Source: Lactarius indigo (taxonomy: Eukaryota > Basidiomycota > Agaricomycetes > Russulales > Russulaceae). From it: 64,000 nucleotides of DNA. A program made the position numbers and the translations under genes. The notes beneath the pieces are model-generated. The model was not told where the DNA came from, searched no databases, and saw only the letters and a list, made by a program, of their open reading frames with translations. The stretch spans positions 62,001-126,000 of the forward strand of contig JAFKAC010000129.1 of assembly GCA_025766275.1 (NCBI GenBank), read 5' to 3'. How positions within the stretch are numbered: the stretch's first letter is position 1; every line of letters begins with the position of its first letter. Shown here in pieces: positions 51,740 to 63,963 of this stretch.

Positions 51740-52993
51740 CCCCCGTCTAGGCATGATCGCCTTGATCACATTTGTTGAGTGCACACGAGAAGTCATAGTT
51801 GTGTTGAAAGATGTAGTGCTGGGGTCGTTCATACGGTGTGCCATGGCGCTGAGCACGCAGACATCAAGTGGCCTGCATTGATCGTTCACGGTCAACTGTG
51901 CATCCTAAGACTGCCAGCCATGGGCAGTAGGTTCAGGTGTGCGTGTGAGTGGTGGAAACATGGCAGACACATCGTTCGGCACATTTCTGATGGGGTGCAT
52001 GGCATTCAAACAAGAGGTGTTCATTGGAGTAGCACCAGCTACATTCAGGGAGTCCGTGATGGTTGTGGCGTGAGGCTCACCGGTCCTCGTCACACTGTAC
52101 CACTTCACCAGGTTCACATTGTGCTACCTCTCCAGCAGGGGATGCCTCGTTGTGTAGTGTGGGGAATTGGGTGTGCTGAGTGACCTGTACCGCCTGTGAG
52201 TAAGTTTGTAAAGGTTGTCAAGGGGGTACTGGGAGGGCAAGTTCAGATCCAATTATCGGCACACGGTGGTGGTCCAATCGATGGTCCATGTTGTTCATGT
52301 GTACGGTGGCAAAGGGCAATGTAGAGGGTAGAGGGTCTGGAAGGTACGGTAGCAGGCGTGCCGCAATTTTGGCGTCAGCGATGCATGTATCAATTTCATC
52401 AGCCTTGGTGCTCCATTTGGCCCAGGCACACTCTGTTTTACACATGTGCTGTATGAGGTGGTCTTGGCGGTTCATAATTAGTATATTTTGGCACTTGCTC
52501 CTGGGTCTGCCAGCGTGTACAAGGCTTAGTCAATATCCCGTCAGGCCACATGGTCAGGGCAAAAGATATCGCAATAGGCACTAGGGTTTATGACTTCTTG
52601 CGGTTCCATACATGGCAGGGCATACAGTGGTCCATAGTACACCGGTTTGCCTTGTCCCTCTGTGGCAACCACAATTGGCTGGTCATGCTGATCTATGAGA
52701 AACTGTAAGTACAGGGCATTGCGTTGTGTTCCATCTGAGAAGGGTATTTCCATCTGATAGTTGTTAGTGGGTAAAATGACCTTCCAGTCTCCAGCGGGCA
52801 GTGTTATGGGGGCTAACAGGGGAGTTGGTTGTCTAACCCCTTGTGGGTTAGCTGGCTGTGGCGGTAGTGGGTGACTGATTACAGGTGTCATTAAAGGTGT
52901 TGAGACCAGTGGTGGTGGTAAGGTGAGTTCAGGTGACTGAGGTCCTTCCCAGAGTTCGTCCTCCTGTTCTTGTTGAGTGATCTGCTTGAGCAC
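51740..52993 (-). pseudogene. Gypsy F ORF3
   Basis: 52993-52541 is open and contains a Pro-rich stretch, then YQMEIPFSDGTQRNALYLQF ... GKPVYYGPLYALP, collinear with the ORF3 segment of gypsy B (IPLPDGG ... GQPHYGESVYLSS). A broken frame continues to a CSWCYSNEHLLFEC knuckle (CX2CX4HX4C) near 52000-52045. It ends at the polypurine tract. The element's pol is absent: sequence upstream is a solo LTR (53054) and then gypsy D. Confidence 0.65.
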
Positions 52994-53053
52994 TTCTCAT
53001 ATGAGTCGTTGCCGGTGGTTGGTACGTGCCTGAGAGTGTCAATGGTGGAGTCC

Positions 53054-53658
53054 TGATGAACAGCAAGGACAGACCTGTACTCACAGTGACAAGGGAGACT
53101 GTGGTGAGATACAAGTGGCAACTGGATAGCAGCAGAGGGAGGTCTTAGCAGGTGAAGCAAGATGGTGTCTGGCACACAAACAGTGAGAACTGATGATTAT
53201 ACATAGGAAAGGAGGGAGCTTACCTGGCACACAAACAGTGAGAACTGATGTGGACCAGGAGCGTACATGGTACTCTACTTATACACTTTCTGGGAGTGAC
53301 ACTTATACAAGGGATGTAACACAAGTCACGTACTACAAGGCAGTTATTGTTCTACAAACAGACAAAGGAGTGGACATTCTGAGAACAAGGACAGAAAGAA
53401 CAAGGAGAGTCCAGAAGTAAGTGATATCATAATAAGGATAGAGCGAAAGAAGAACAAAGAAAGATACAAGAACGCGTAGTACAATGAACAGTCTGGATAA
53501 GTCCATATGATGTCACTGTACATGATGTCATAGATAAAGAAGTCCAAGATTGTACAGATCAAATCTAATCTAAAGTGGTCCTAATTAATCTACAGCAGTC
53601 CGTATCTGTAAGTCCGGTCCGTATGAGCTGCTAAGTGCGCAAGGGTCACTTATCAACA
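53054..53658 (-). repeat. Solo LTR, family A, copy A5
   Basis: Reverse orientation, perfect TSD AGTCC (53049-53053 and 53659-53663). The duplicated leader is present with identical copies. Confidence 0.93.
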
Positions 53659-53735
53659 AGTCCCTGAGTAGTGATGTATGTGCTGAGTCCCCACATATCC
53701 TCACACGAGTGAGGCGAGTTAAGCAAGGTGTTGTA

Positions 53736-54244
53736 TGTTACGGTACGAACTTGATGACACACTACACATGACTCATGACCGGTTATGAGTAAGGTCCGAT
53801 ACTGATATTACTCATGGACTCTTACATCGTATCAGTCAGCATGGTAGTTCACATGTGATTGTGACTCATGTATGACTCATTCCTAGGATAGCTGTACTAG
53901 GGTTCGAGCTAGTTACACTATTGGTTAGTTACTATTCAAGCGGTGCTTTAAAGCCCGCATGTACCTGTATAAGTAGTCGTCTTAGAAGACCAAGAGTCCC
54001 CATCTTGGTCTTCTTCAATCCACCACTTGATTCGTCTATTGTCTGCCTTAGTCTCGGACTAAGTGTGCTTCCAACTACTACCCGCCAAGGGGTAGTCTTC
54101 TTCTACCTTCTGCTGCAGTGTGTGCCATAAGAGCCCCTGTTCAGCCTGTGTTGGGTTGACACATGATCCCCATTCGCCCTCTTCCGCTAAGTTGATTACA
54201 CCTATCCTCGGTCCAAGTCAGGCTGACACCGGTGGAGTGTAACA
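53736..54244 (+). repeat. 5' LTR of gypsy D (family C, copy C3)
   Basis: TGTTACGG ... GTGTAACA, 509 bp; CTGTATAAGTAG TATA-like box near 53967. Followed by TTAAGACCAAGA and the gag frame. Confidence 0.82.
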
Positions 54245-54264
54245 TTAAGACCAAGATCCTCATC

Positions 54265-56220
54265 GTGGCGTACTCAACCAGAGACCAGTGGACGTCCTTC
54301 CATCCCTATCACATCGAACAATGAGGAGATCGTAACGTACCAACAAGATTCCTAGGAGCAGCACAGTGGAGAGAATGAGGAGAAGATACCGGATACTTCG
54401 TAGAATTTAACGGTCCTAACCGTTTCCGACCCGTTGAGTTCAACTTCGAACATCTCTGTTGGGTCGAGGTTACTTGGAATCCCATAGACCATCGCTGGGA
54501 CATCGTACAACCAGCAGAAAGAAACTACAATTGCAATATCGACGCACGAGAACTTAACAGCCACGCAGATTACGGTCCTATTGATGGACAAGCACAAGAA
54601 CACACTGACAAAGGAGTCAGTGGGGAAGAAGCCTCCAAAAGCCAGTCACCAAGTAGGGGGACAACGCCAGCAGAAGAAGCTAGCCTAGGAGCTATTGGCG
54701 ATCATATTATACAACGAACTGAGTCTCTAACCATTCACCAACCCGAACCAGAAGTAATCCACATTCACAGCCCAGCAGTCGCAATGGCAACTGCCACCAT
54801 GACACAAGAAGAAGTGCAACTCACCACCGAGGCAAGGGATCAAATAGCCCTTGAAGAACAAAGACGCATCGCGGAGGAATCCCGAGCCAACTTGGCCCCC
54901 ATCAACCCTTATACTGGTCATCGAATGACTGACGACGACGTAGCGATCCACCGTGCCATCGGGCCAGACATGGCCGATCCCCCCAGTGAAGGAGGTGGAC
55001 CCCCTGGCAACTTACTAGGAGGAGGACCCCCACCAAGAGGACCCAGATTCGGAGGATTCCCTGGAGGATTCCCTGGAGGATTCCCAGGAGGACCTCCAGG
55101 AGGAGGATTACCAGGTGCAGGTCCTATTGTTCCCCCTCCAAGTAATAAATTAGCAGGCGAAGCACCAACAGTGTTTGACGGAGAACGTGCAAAAGTCGAG
55201 GCATTCCTCACCCAATGGCATGTTTATTGGGGAATGAACGCCGATGAAAGCATCATGGCTACACCATATTGACGTGCCCTGCTCTTCTTATCATATATCA
55301 AGGGCGTCAACGTTAGCAAATGGGTACTGGCAATGCTCACTTGGCTTAATGGCCAGATACAAACAGGAATACCCCATACTAGTGAAGGATTATGGAATGA
55401 AGTCACACGCAGCTTCATGCAGCGCTTCCGAAACACGATGGAGCAAGAACAAGCTCAATACGAGCTCAAGAAAGGAGTCAAAATGATCGGGGGCAATCTA
55501 GATGAGTATTGCACCCAATTTGAACAGTTAATATGCTGCGCTCAGTACAGACTTGACAATCCCCAAACGCTGGATCTATTTGCAAGCGGTCTACCAAAGG
55601 ATCTATATGAGAAGGTCTACACCCTTGACAACCCCCGCAATTACTGCGAGTGGAAGGAAGCAGCCACCACTCGTCAACAACAGTATCTTCACCTCAAGGC
55701 GGTGTTAAATAAAGGGGTTCCCCCAGGACAGGGACAAGGATGATCACATCAGCAACGATAATGGCAGGGACTGCCAAGAAGTTCCTGGCAACCAAGAAAT
55801 CTGCCCTGAGATCCAAACGCAATGGACACCTCTGCAGATCGAATTTGAGGGCAACTTGCAGGAGCTGAAGATATACTCGCTCCTCGTCCCCCATATCGAC
55901 CACGAGGAGGATTCCTCCAAAGAGGAGGAGGACGCAACACCCAAAGGCCAGTCACTTGTTACAACTGTGGAAAGGACGGACACATGGCCCGCGATTGTAG
56001 ACAACCACGAGGAGGCTACCAGCCTCAAGCATCAACTAGTCGGTACATTGATACCGACTATCATCAACAAGAACCCGAAGTTGCTACCAGGGCGGTTAAA
56101 GATGTACCCCCTCAACAGCGCGCCAGTGACTGGCTTAACGGGGTAGCGGGAGAATCGGATGATGTAAAGGACATTATCCTCCAACAACTATGGAAGAAGG
56201 AGGGTTTTCAGGACGCCTGA
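54265..56220 (+). pseudogene. Gypsy D Gag
   Basis: Frame from GTG 54265, 21 nt after the LTR. N-terminal domain GAAQWRE ... TGYFVEFNG ... RFRPVEFNFEHLCWVEVTW. Then an acidic/Glu-rich part, a Gly-Pro tract with GGFPGGFPGG repeats (55040-55110), capsid-like FLTQWHVYWGMNADES, TGA 55270-55272 at an Arg codon, LLFLSYIKGV ... FMQRFRNTMEQEQAQ ... FASGLPKDLYEKV, frame breaks near 55741, and knuckle CYNCGKDGHMARDC near 55960-56000. It ends at 56220, overlapping the protease frame. Confidence 0.8.
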
Positions 56221-56651
56221 ACCCATCGGCCTGGGTGAGGGCAGTTAATTGTAACAGTGTAATCATGACTCGCTATCGTTCTATGAGAGTTCCAGTATTG
56301 ATTCGCACCAATTACGCAATGGCCGATATACGAGCACTAGTCAACTCAGGAGCAACCCACTGCTTCATGAGGCCCTCCTTTGTAAGAAGGATGGGATTGG
56401 GGATCAAACCACTTGATGTCCCAAAGAAAATATGGAACATCGATAATACCGAAAACAAATCGGGGCATATCACTCACTATACCGATGTCGACGTCCAAAC
56501 TAAAGGAATTCATAAGGAAATCTGTTTTCTTATCACAGATATAGGGAACGAAGACATCATACTAGGATATCCTTGGCTCGCAATATACGACCCTCATATC
56601 AAATGGTTGCAAGCCGCCATACATGAAAACATGCTTCCCATCATCATCTGA
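56190..56651 (+). pseudogene. Gypsy D protease with mutated active site
   Basis: Open frame with RALVNSGATHCF, IWNIDNTENKSG and FLITDIGNEDIILGYPW. The catalytic Asp of the D-S/T-G motif is Asn (AAC at 56343-56345), so it should be inactive. It overlaps gag by 31 bp. Confidence 0.82.
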
Positions 56652-58069
56652 TCAACTAACCCCTGCATCAAAACAACGCCAGTAGTCGCCGCGACCACAG
56701 TCAAGAGTGATGACTACGAAGTAGTACACTCCTGCGTCATCACGGATGAACAATGGCAATAATTTGAAGAAGGATGCCGCATTAGAGCTACCGCCACCAA
56801 TCTCGCCATCGCAGCTCAACAATATGTTACCAAAGCTGAGTTACCGCCTGAATATTGGGAGTTTGAACATCTCTTCAGTGAAGAAGCATTGGACAGGTTT
56901 CCACCCAGCAGGCCCTGGGACCACGCTATCAAATTCAAACCAGGAACAGCTGATGCAATCGACTGCAAAATATACCCCATGACCCAGGAGGAAGACAAGA
57001 AACCACGCAAATGGATTGACGAGCAATTAAAGAAGGGATACATACAACCTTCTAAATCCCCATATGCTTTGTCCTTCTTCTTTATCAAGAAAAAGGATGG
57101 AAAGCTACAACCCGTCCAAGATTATTGGAAAATCAACGCGGTCACCATCCACAATCAGTATCCATTCTCTCTCATTTCCGATCTCATTACCGATCTTAGC
57201 AACGCTCACATCTATACTAAACTCGACATTAGATGGGGGTATAACAACGTACGCATCAAAGAGGGAGATGAAGAGAAGGCCGTGTTCAAAACACATTACG
57301 GGTTATTCGAACCTATGGTGATGTTTTTCGGCTTAACCAATTCCCTGGCAACATTCCAGACCATGATGAATTTCATCTTCAGGGATGTCATTGCAAAACA
57401 CGAAAAATGGGGAACCGTTATTTGGGTCTACATGGATGATATTGGCATTGCTACAGGGCTGAATCACTCCCTGCTGGATCATATAGACACCATGAAAGAT
57501 GTCCTCCGCGTATCCGCCGAACACAACCTGTATTACAAGCTTGAAAAATGCCTTTTCCACTCCCCACGCATGGATTACCTGGGGGTAATCCTTGAAAAGG
57601 GGGTGACACATATGGATCCCGTCAAAATTTCGGGCATCAAAGACTGGCCTACGCCAACCAAAGTTAAGGACGTCCACTCTTTCCTCGGCTTTTGCAATTT
57701 TTACCAACCCTTCATACGAGGATTCGCAACTAAAGCATGCCCTCTTAACAAACTTACACGTAAAGATGCCAAATGGCATTGGGGAACCAAAGAAGAGAAA
57801 GCATTCCAAGACCTCAAAACCCTCGTTACTAGCGAACCTGTTCTCGCACACCCAGATCTCACCCAACAATTTGAACTAGAGGTTGACGCATCAGGATTTG
57901 CCACCGGAGCCATCCTCCTTCAGTGCAAGGCAGACGGCAAACGACACCCTATCGGCTACTACTTGTCCACCCTTAACGAGGCTGAACGAAATTACAACAT
58001 TTATGACCTCGAACTCTTAGCAATCGTCAAAGCCTTCCACCACTGGAGACCCCTCTTAGCGGGCTCCCC
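56652..58069 (+). pseudogene. Gypsy D reverse transcriptase and partial RNase H
   Basis: In-frame stops lie at the 5' end (56649, near 56758); after that the frame is open. It contains PWDHAIKFKPGTADAIDCKIY, FFFIKKKDGKLQPVQDYWKIN (expected Arg are Gln and Trp), KLDIRWGYNN, FFGLTNSLATF, VYMDDIGIAT, and RNase H EVDASGFATGAIL ... YDLELLAIV. YMDD is intact. It ends at the gypsy E LTR. Confidence 0.86.
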
Positions 58070-58609
58070 TGTAATGCTGTCACGACCTTAGCTCGACTTG
58101 AGCTCGGTGGAGGCGGTAACAACTTAGCAGATATGCCGACACGACGACACGGAGGTCCGTGCTCTCACCCAAGTGAATACACAGAGGTACACTGGCAAGC
58201 CTGGCTGTCTTGTACTTGGTCACAACTGAAGTCGGATGTGAAATTCTAACGATCTGACGGAGAGAGATGTAGAGAGAGAGAGAGAGAGAGAGAGAACAAG
58301 TGACGATTCAAGAAGACCAAGATGGCGTATCTTGGTCTTCGCAAGACAGTTTAAATACACAAGTCGAGCAGGCTTAGAAGCGCTGCTATGAGTCACTGTA
58401 AGTAGCGTCCAACGTATCGCAGAAACATCTCGAACCCTAATACTACTAGTACCAGTACTAGTGGCGTCGGTCATCAGTCAGCTATCGTATCCTATCGCCT
58501 ATCGCACTACCGTATCACCGTAAGTAAGTCCGCGACTAATATACCTTACAGCCGTAATCGCAACCAGTACAGTAAGGGTTCATGGATTAGTTCGAGTCGA
58601 AACGTGACA
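58070..58609 (-). repeat. 3' LTR of gypsy E (family D)
   Basis: + strand TGTAATGCTG ... ACGTGACA, preceded on the minus strand by the polypurine tract GAAAAGGGGGTGA. It contains an (AG)n run at about 58271-58295. Inserted into gypsy D RNase H; the other flank is outside the window. Confidence 0.82.
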
Positions 58610-58647
58610 TCACCCCCTTTTCAGCGTGAGACCCCGGCTCACCGAAA

Positions 58648-59272
58648 TGATGAACAGCACACATAGATAGCATACTCACAGAGTGACAAAGTGTTCTGTG
58701 GTGAGATAGGCTGGGTGGCTGGAAACAGCAACAGGGAAGTCTTGACAAGGTAAAGCAAGAGTGTCTGGCACACAAGCAGTGAGAACTGATGTTATACATT
58801 GAAGGGCAGAAAGCTTACCTGGCACACAAGCAGTGAGAACTGATGTGGACCAGGAGCGTACATGGTACTCTACTTATACACTTTCTGGTAGTGACACTGT
58901 ACAAGGGATGTAACACTAAGTCACGCAGTACAAGAAACTATTGTTCTACAAACGGACAAAGGAGTGGATGTTCTGAGAACAAAGGGAGAAAGAATAAGGA
59001 GAGTCCAGAGCTAAATGATATCATAGTGACATCATAATAAGGATAGAACTAAGTACGGAACAAAGGAAAGTACAAGGGTAATATACAACGCAGAGTCCGG
59101 ATGTATGATGTCATAGAAGTACAGTGATGTCATGTATGACGCAATGATAAGTTCAGATTGTACAGATCAAATAGTATCTAATCTACAAGTCCTGTATATC
59201 TAATCTAAAGCAGTCCATGCTGCAAGTCCGGACCGTACGAGCCGCTAAGTGCGCAAGGGTCACTTATCAACA
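58648..59272 (-). repeat. Solo LTR, family A, copy A6
   Basis: Reverse orientation, perfect TSD CGAAA (58643-58647 and 59273-59277). The duplicated leader carries the CTGCTTG variant in both copies. Confidence 0.94.
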
Positions 59273-59277
59273 CGAAA

Positions 59278-59823
59278 GTCCCTCGCCGGCCAGTCCCGTT
59301 GTTTGTCGGCAATGCGCTCGAGCGCCGTGGCATGCTCCAACCGGTAAATGGCATCGCGCCTGTCGTCTTGCGCGCACTTGATCATTGCGCGGAGCTGACT
59401 CACCCTAGCTCAGAGTCAATCTAGCTCATAGCTAGCCACGCGGAAGTGCGTGACCTCCACAGTGAGCAACTCGTCGTTGATGCGGTTGAGTGCGCGGTCA
59501 GTGACACGATCCGCCTCGAAGACGACGAGGTCTTCGTGGGGGTACGTGGGGCGAAGGGCAGCCGATACATGTGGCTCGGCGTAGAAGGGCTTACCGTACA
59601 CGTGTGGCGACCCCGGTATTACTCCCAGTATGAGGGGGTCGGCCCCTCCGATAATTTGGACGTGCGATGCGTCCCGCTCTACTCCGTCGGGCCCGGTGAT
59701 GGGGTATCGAATGTAATGGGGTCGTTGGTTCGCCCTGAACCCTTCAGGTGCAATGACATGCATGGGGTCGTTGGCGGCGGTGAATGGACGGTGATCGGCG
59801 GCACCAGGCACGCGCACACGTCC
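59278..59823 (-). pseudogene. Gypsy E ORF3, second part
   Basis: Frame with APEGFRANQRPHYIRYPITG ... GADPLILGVIPGSPHVYGKPFY ... ALNRINDELLTVEVTHFRVA, ending in TGA at 59418-59416; the following DxLxARVSQLRAMIK region is still recognisable and has a second TGA two codons on. Both probably were CGA. Same frame as the part above it. Confidence 0.65.
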
Positions 59824-60789
59824 TCAATACATGGGGGACCCATCGGTGTAGACGAGCCAGGGTGTGATGAGGGGATTAGTAGGGTCGCTTTTCGTTCGAA
59901 GGAAGGCGTGGCTCGCCGGGTAGTAATTGTCATCGTCATGGCCAGCCTCAGCTGCCTCCATCGCTGCCGTCGCTTGCGCATCTCCCTCAGTCAGGCCGCT
60001 GCGGAGTCGAGCTGTTCCTTCTGCCACTCCGCTGCTACTCTCCTCCACCCCTCCAACTCGTACTCCATCAGTGCTTGAACGCTGGTCGTTGCTCGGGAAA
60101 ATTCCGCGAACGCCGACGAGGTCGTCACTTGGGGGGATAGCAGCGATCGGTTCGCGTTCCCCGCGATGGTCTCGAAAGACGTGGACGACGGCGGATTCGT
60201 CATCTGGGGTAGTTGTTGGATCGGGGAATCTGATGATGACGTGGGCCCACTCTTGTGCGGTGATGGGCCCCTCTGCTGGTGCAAGAGGCGTCCATGGTGT
60301 GATCTGAGTGTTGGGTACTTCGGTATCGTCGTCCTCAGCCAAGAGGGTGTTGGCGTCTTGTGCGAGGGAGTCGAGGAGCACTGCTTGGGTGACATGTCGC
60401 AGAGGGGAAGTAGGCATGTGAGAGATGGTAGAACGAAGGAAAGAGGGATGACTTCCTTCAACCTTCGCACTGCTTGTTTTAACTCGCTGCCCCTGCGCTT
60501 GTGTTTCCTGATATAGACAAATTGCTTCCGGCGCAAAGATGTCATCCTTATCGACCCACTGATTCTCCGAGTCTGAGTAGCCCTTCCATTTGATGAGGTA
60601 TTGAAGGCGTTTCTTTCTTCCGAAATGCCGGGCGTCCAGAACGGCCTCGACCTCGTATTCCTCTTCTCCATCGATAAGCTCCGGGGGCGGTCGTGTAAAG
60701 TTCTCCCCATGTAAGGGAGTTTGTTTGTATGGGGTGAGAAGATCGATGTGGAACACTGGATGTATGCTCCACTGCGTGGGAAGCTCCAA
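59824..60789 (-). pseudogene. Gypsy E chromodomain fused to ORF3, first part
   Basis: LPTQWSIHPVFHIDLL, chromodomain EVEAVLDARHFG ... LIKWKGYSDSENQWVDK, then without a stop into MPTSPLRHVTQAVLLDS, ITAQEWAHVIIRFPDPT and HVFRDHRGEREPI, i.e. ORF3. In gypsy C a stop separates the two. Ends with TGA 59826-59824, in the same context as in gypsy C. Upstream it joins pol in frame across the TGA at 60792-60790. Confidence 0.75.
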
Positions 60790-63498
60790 TCAATAATTGT
60801 AAGGCGACATCACCTGAATTATCCTGAAAGGTCCATGGTGTCGCGCCGCTAATTTTGCCGTGGGTTGATTGGTCCAGAGGTGTTTTCCTTCCAACCACAC
60901 GAGGTCGTTGACATGAAATTTGGGCATATCTTTGTTGCGTACCCATGCTTCTTGTGCCTTTTTCATGAGACGTTGGGCGGTATCCCTGGCCTCTTTTAGC
61001 TGCGTCAGTCGCACGGTCACTTGGGGAATAGGAGAGGGCTTATCCATCCAATCAGCTTGGGGGTCGTATCCCATCAGAAGCTGGAACGGCGACTGTTTCG
61101 TGTGCTCATGGGGCCAGTTGTTGTGTGCAAATTCTGCGATTGGCAGATAAGTGGTCCAGTTATCTTGACGCTCATTTACCCAAAAGCGCAAGTACTGTTC
61201 TAGCCACTGGTTAGTTCTTTCTGATTGTCCATCGGTGCATGGATGGTATGCTGTGGATATGTTTTGTTGGACCCCCAGGATCCGGCACGTCTCCCTTGTG
61301 AACTTGGACATGAATCGCAGGTCTCGGTCGCTAATGATTTTGCATGGCAGTCCGAATCGTTTAAAGACATGAGTGACGTACAATGCCGCGGTTTCTTCTG
61401 CTGTTATTTCTTCTCTGCATGGTATGAACACCAAGGCTTTGCCGCAGTCGTGGTCCGTGACGGTGAGGATGCTGTCATGCCCCTTTGATTCCGGCAGCTT
61501 GGTGATAAAGTCCACTGCCACGGTTTGAAAGGGAGTCGCGTCAAGTGTTGGCATAATGGGGTGTAAAGCCGCTCGTATAGGGCGTGTGTTGACTTTGTTT
61601 CGCTGGCACTCGGCACATCCTTGGACGTACTCATACACATCCTTTCGCAGTTGCAGCCACCAATAATGTCTTTCTAGGATTCGTTGCGTCCTCGCGATTC
61701 CGGGGTGTCTGTGTATTGGTAAATCGTGGTGATCATGGATTAGTATGCGATGCGTCGATGCTGGTCCTGTTATTACGAACCTGCCATCCTTGTACCACTC
61801 TCCTTGTATCTTCTTGAGTTGGTGGGGGTCGACCCACACCTTGATTACTTCTTCATCTTGTTGATGCTGTGGTTGTGTCAGGTTTGGGTTAAGAATGAGC
61901 GTTCGTGCCGTATTGAGGGTTCTGACGAAGACTTCGGGCGGTAGCACCACAACTTCACTGTTGTCCTCTGTCCCCTGGCTGTAGTCAGGTCGGCGTGACA
62001 AGGCGTCGGCTCTTCCATTGTTCCTTCCCTTGATGTGGTGAATGTCAAAGTAGTACTCAGAGAGCTCGAGTACTTCCCTAGCAACCCGTCTGCTGATCTT
62101 CTGTGGCGACTTCCAATACTGTAGATTTAAGTGGTCCGAATAGATTTTGATTTTGTGTGGGGCTCCTGCGAGCAGTGGCCTCCAGTTCCGCAGGGCCTTG
62201 ACTATTGCGAGCAACTCTAGGTCATAGATGTCATAATTTCGTTCTGCTTTGGAGAGCGTTGCCAAGTAGTAGCCTATGGGGTGTTGCTTTCCGTCAGTCT
62301 TTTTTTGTAGTAACACGGCTCCCACCGCGTAGCCTGAGGCGTCGACCTTTAGCTCAAATGGGTCTTGGAGGACGGGGTGTGCTAGTACTGGTTCTTCCGT
62401 GACAAGGCTCTTTAGCTTGTTGAATGCCTTGTCCTCTTCTTCTGTCCACCGCCATTCTTCGTCTTTTCGTGTTAACTTGGTGAGTGGTTTGGCGTGAGTT
62501 GCGAAGCCGCGGATAAAAAGTCTGTAAAAGTTGCAAAAGCCGAGGAAGGATCTGACGTCTTTGACTTTCGTCGGCATGGGCCAATCTTTGATTCCTTGAA
62601 CTTTTACAGGGTCCATTTGGGTCACCCCCCTCTCAAGGATTACCCCCAGGTAATCCATACACGGCTGATGAAACAGACACTTCTCAAGTTTGAAGTAGAG
62701 GTCGTGGTCTTGTGCGATACGCAAGATGTCCCGTACCACAGCGACGTGGGCTGTTAAGTTGTGCTCAAAGTGAGTGGCAATCCTGATATCATCCATGTAA
62801 ACACGTATCGTGGTGCCCAGTCGTTCGTGCTTTGCTATCGTGTCGCAGTAAATATGGTTCATCATCGCCTGGAAGGTCGCGGGGGAATTAGTGAGGCCAA
62901 AGAACATGACCGTTGGTTCGAAGAGGCTGAATTTGGTTTTGAACGCCGCTTTCTCCTGGTCGCCCTCGCGAATCCGTATGTTGTTGTAGCCCCAGCGAAT
63001 ATCAAGTTTCGTGTAGATATGGGCGTTGCTGAGGTCGAGGATGAGGTCTTGAATGAGCGGGAGTGGGTACTGGTTGCGGATAGTGTGGGAGTTGATCACC
63101 CGGTAATCCTGTACGGGGCGCAGCTTTCCGTCCTTCTTTTTAATGAAGAAAAAGGAGGACGCGTACGGGGAGATGGAAGGGCGTAAATACCCCTGTTTTA
63201 GCTTTTCATCTAGGAACTCCTTGAGTTCGCTCTCTTCTTTCTGTGTCATGGGGTATATTTTGCAATCTATGGCTGCCGGCGTGGATGGTTTGAAGTCTAT
63301 TGCGTGATCCCACGGCCTTGCCGGAGGAAAGCGGTGCAAGGCTTGCTTGCTAAATAACTTGCTAAACATGGCGTACTCGGAGGGAAGCACGGCTGCTGTC
63401 TGTTGTTGTTTCGCCTGTATGGCCAACTCCGTCGAGGTAGTGGCTCTAGCGAAAGTTGCTTCCTCTAGATCCCGTAAGATGTCTTCTTTTTCTGCCAC
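60790..63498 (-). pseudogene. Gypsy E Pol: RT, RNase H, integrase
   Basis: 902 open codons. RT: PWDHAIDFKPSTPAAIDCKIY, FFFIKKKDGKLRPVQDY, KLDIRWGYNN, FFGLTNSPATF, VYMDDIRIAT. RNase H: KVDASGYAVGAVL ... YDLELLAIV ... YSDHLNL ... DALSRRPD. Integrase: HDHHDLPIHRHPG ... CAECQ, VDFITKLPES, ISDRDLRF, DGQSERTNQ, KLAARHHGPF. It stops at TGA 60792-60790 where gypsy C has Arg (PYNYRLELP). One stop also separates it from the protease (63510-63508). Otherwise well preserved. Confidence 0.88.
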
Positions 63499-63507
63499 AA
63501 TTAGTGC

Positions 63508-63963
63508 TCAGATCGTGGTTGATGAGAGTAACTCTTCAGTAGTAGCCAGTACTACCGGTTGCATGTCTGGGTGCATGGTTGCCGTAGCCCAGCTAATAGT
63601 TGGTTCGAAGGCGCTTAGCCATGGGTAGCCCAGCACCATGTCTTCGCTTCCAAGGTCGGTGACCAAGAAGGTCATTTGTTTTATCTGCCCTCGTGTTTTT
63701 ACTTCTAGGTTGACATAATGAGTGATCAACCCAGCTTTGTTTTCCGTATTGTCTATGTTCCATATTTTGCGAGGCGAACCTAGTTGCTGCACCAGGACGC
63801 CGGCCCGGGCTGCTAAACTAGGTCGGATGAAGTTGTTGGTTGCTCCAGAGTCAACCAGTGCGTTTGTTTCAGTTGTTTGGTAATTCGTACAGACAGTTAC
63901 TGGAATTTGCATAGATCGATAGCGCGTTGTCACAATTACAGAATTACATTGAAGAGCCCTCAC
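63508..63963 (-). pseudogene. Gypsy E protease
   Basis: LVDSGATNNF, KIWNIDNTENKAG, FLVTDLGSEDMVLGYPW: complete aspartic protease motifs. In frame with pol, ended by TGA at 63510-63508. The preceding gag is mostly beyond the right edge (RALTQ-like segment at 63960-63990). Confidence 0.82.

Larger units (their letters stand above)
53736..58069 (+). mobile_element. Gypsy D: decayed Ty3/gypsy element, cut off by gypsy E
   Basis: 5' LTR (family C), gag, protease, RT and part of RNase H on the + strand; the reading frame ends at LAGSP at 58069 where the LTR of gypsy E begins. Integrase and 3' LTR, if kept, lie beyond the window. Confidence 0.85.

Noticed and set aside
59446..60078. 210-codon + strand ORF over gypsy E
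   Set aside because: Shadow of the minus-strand chromodomain/ORF3 frame.
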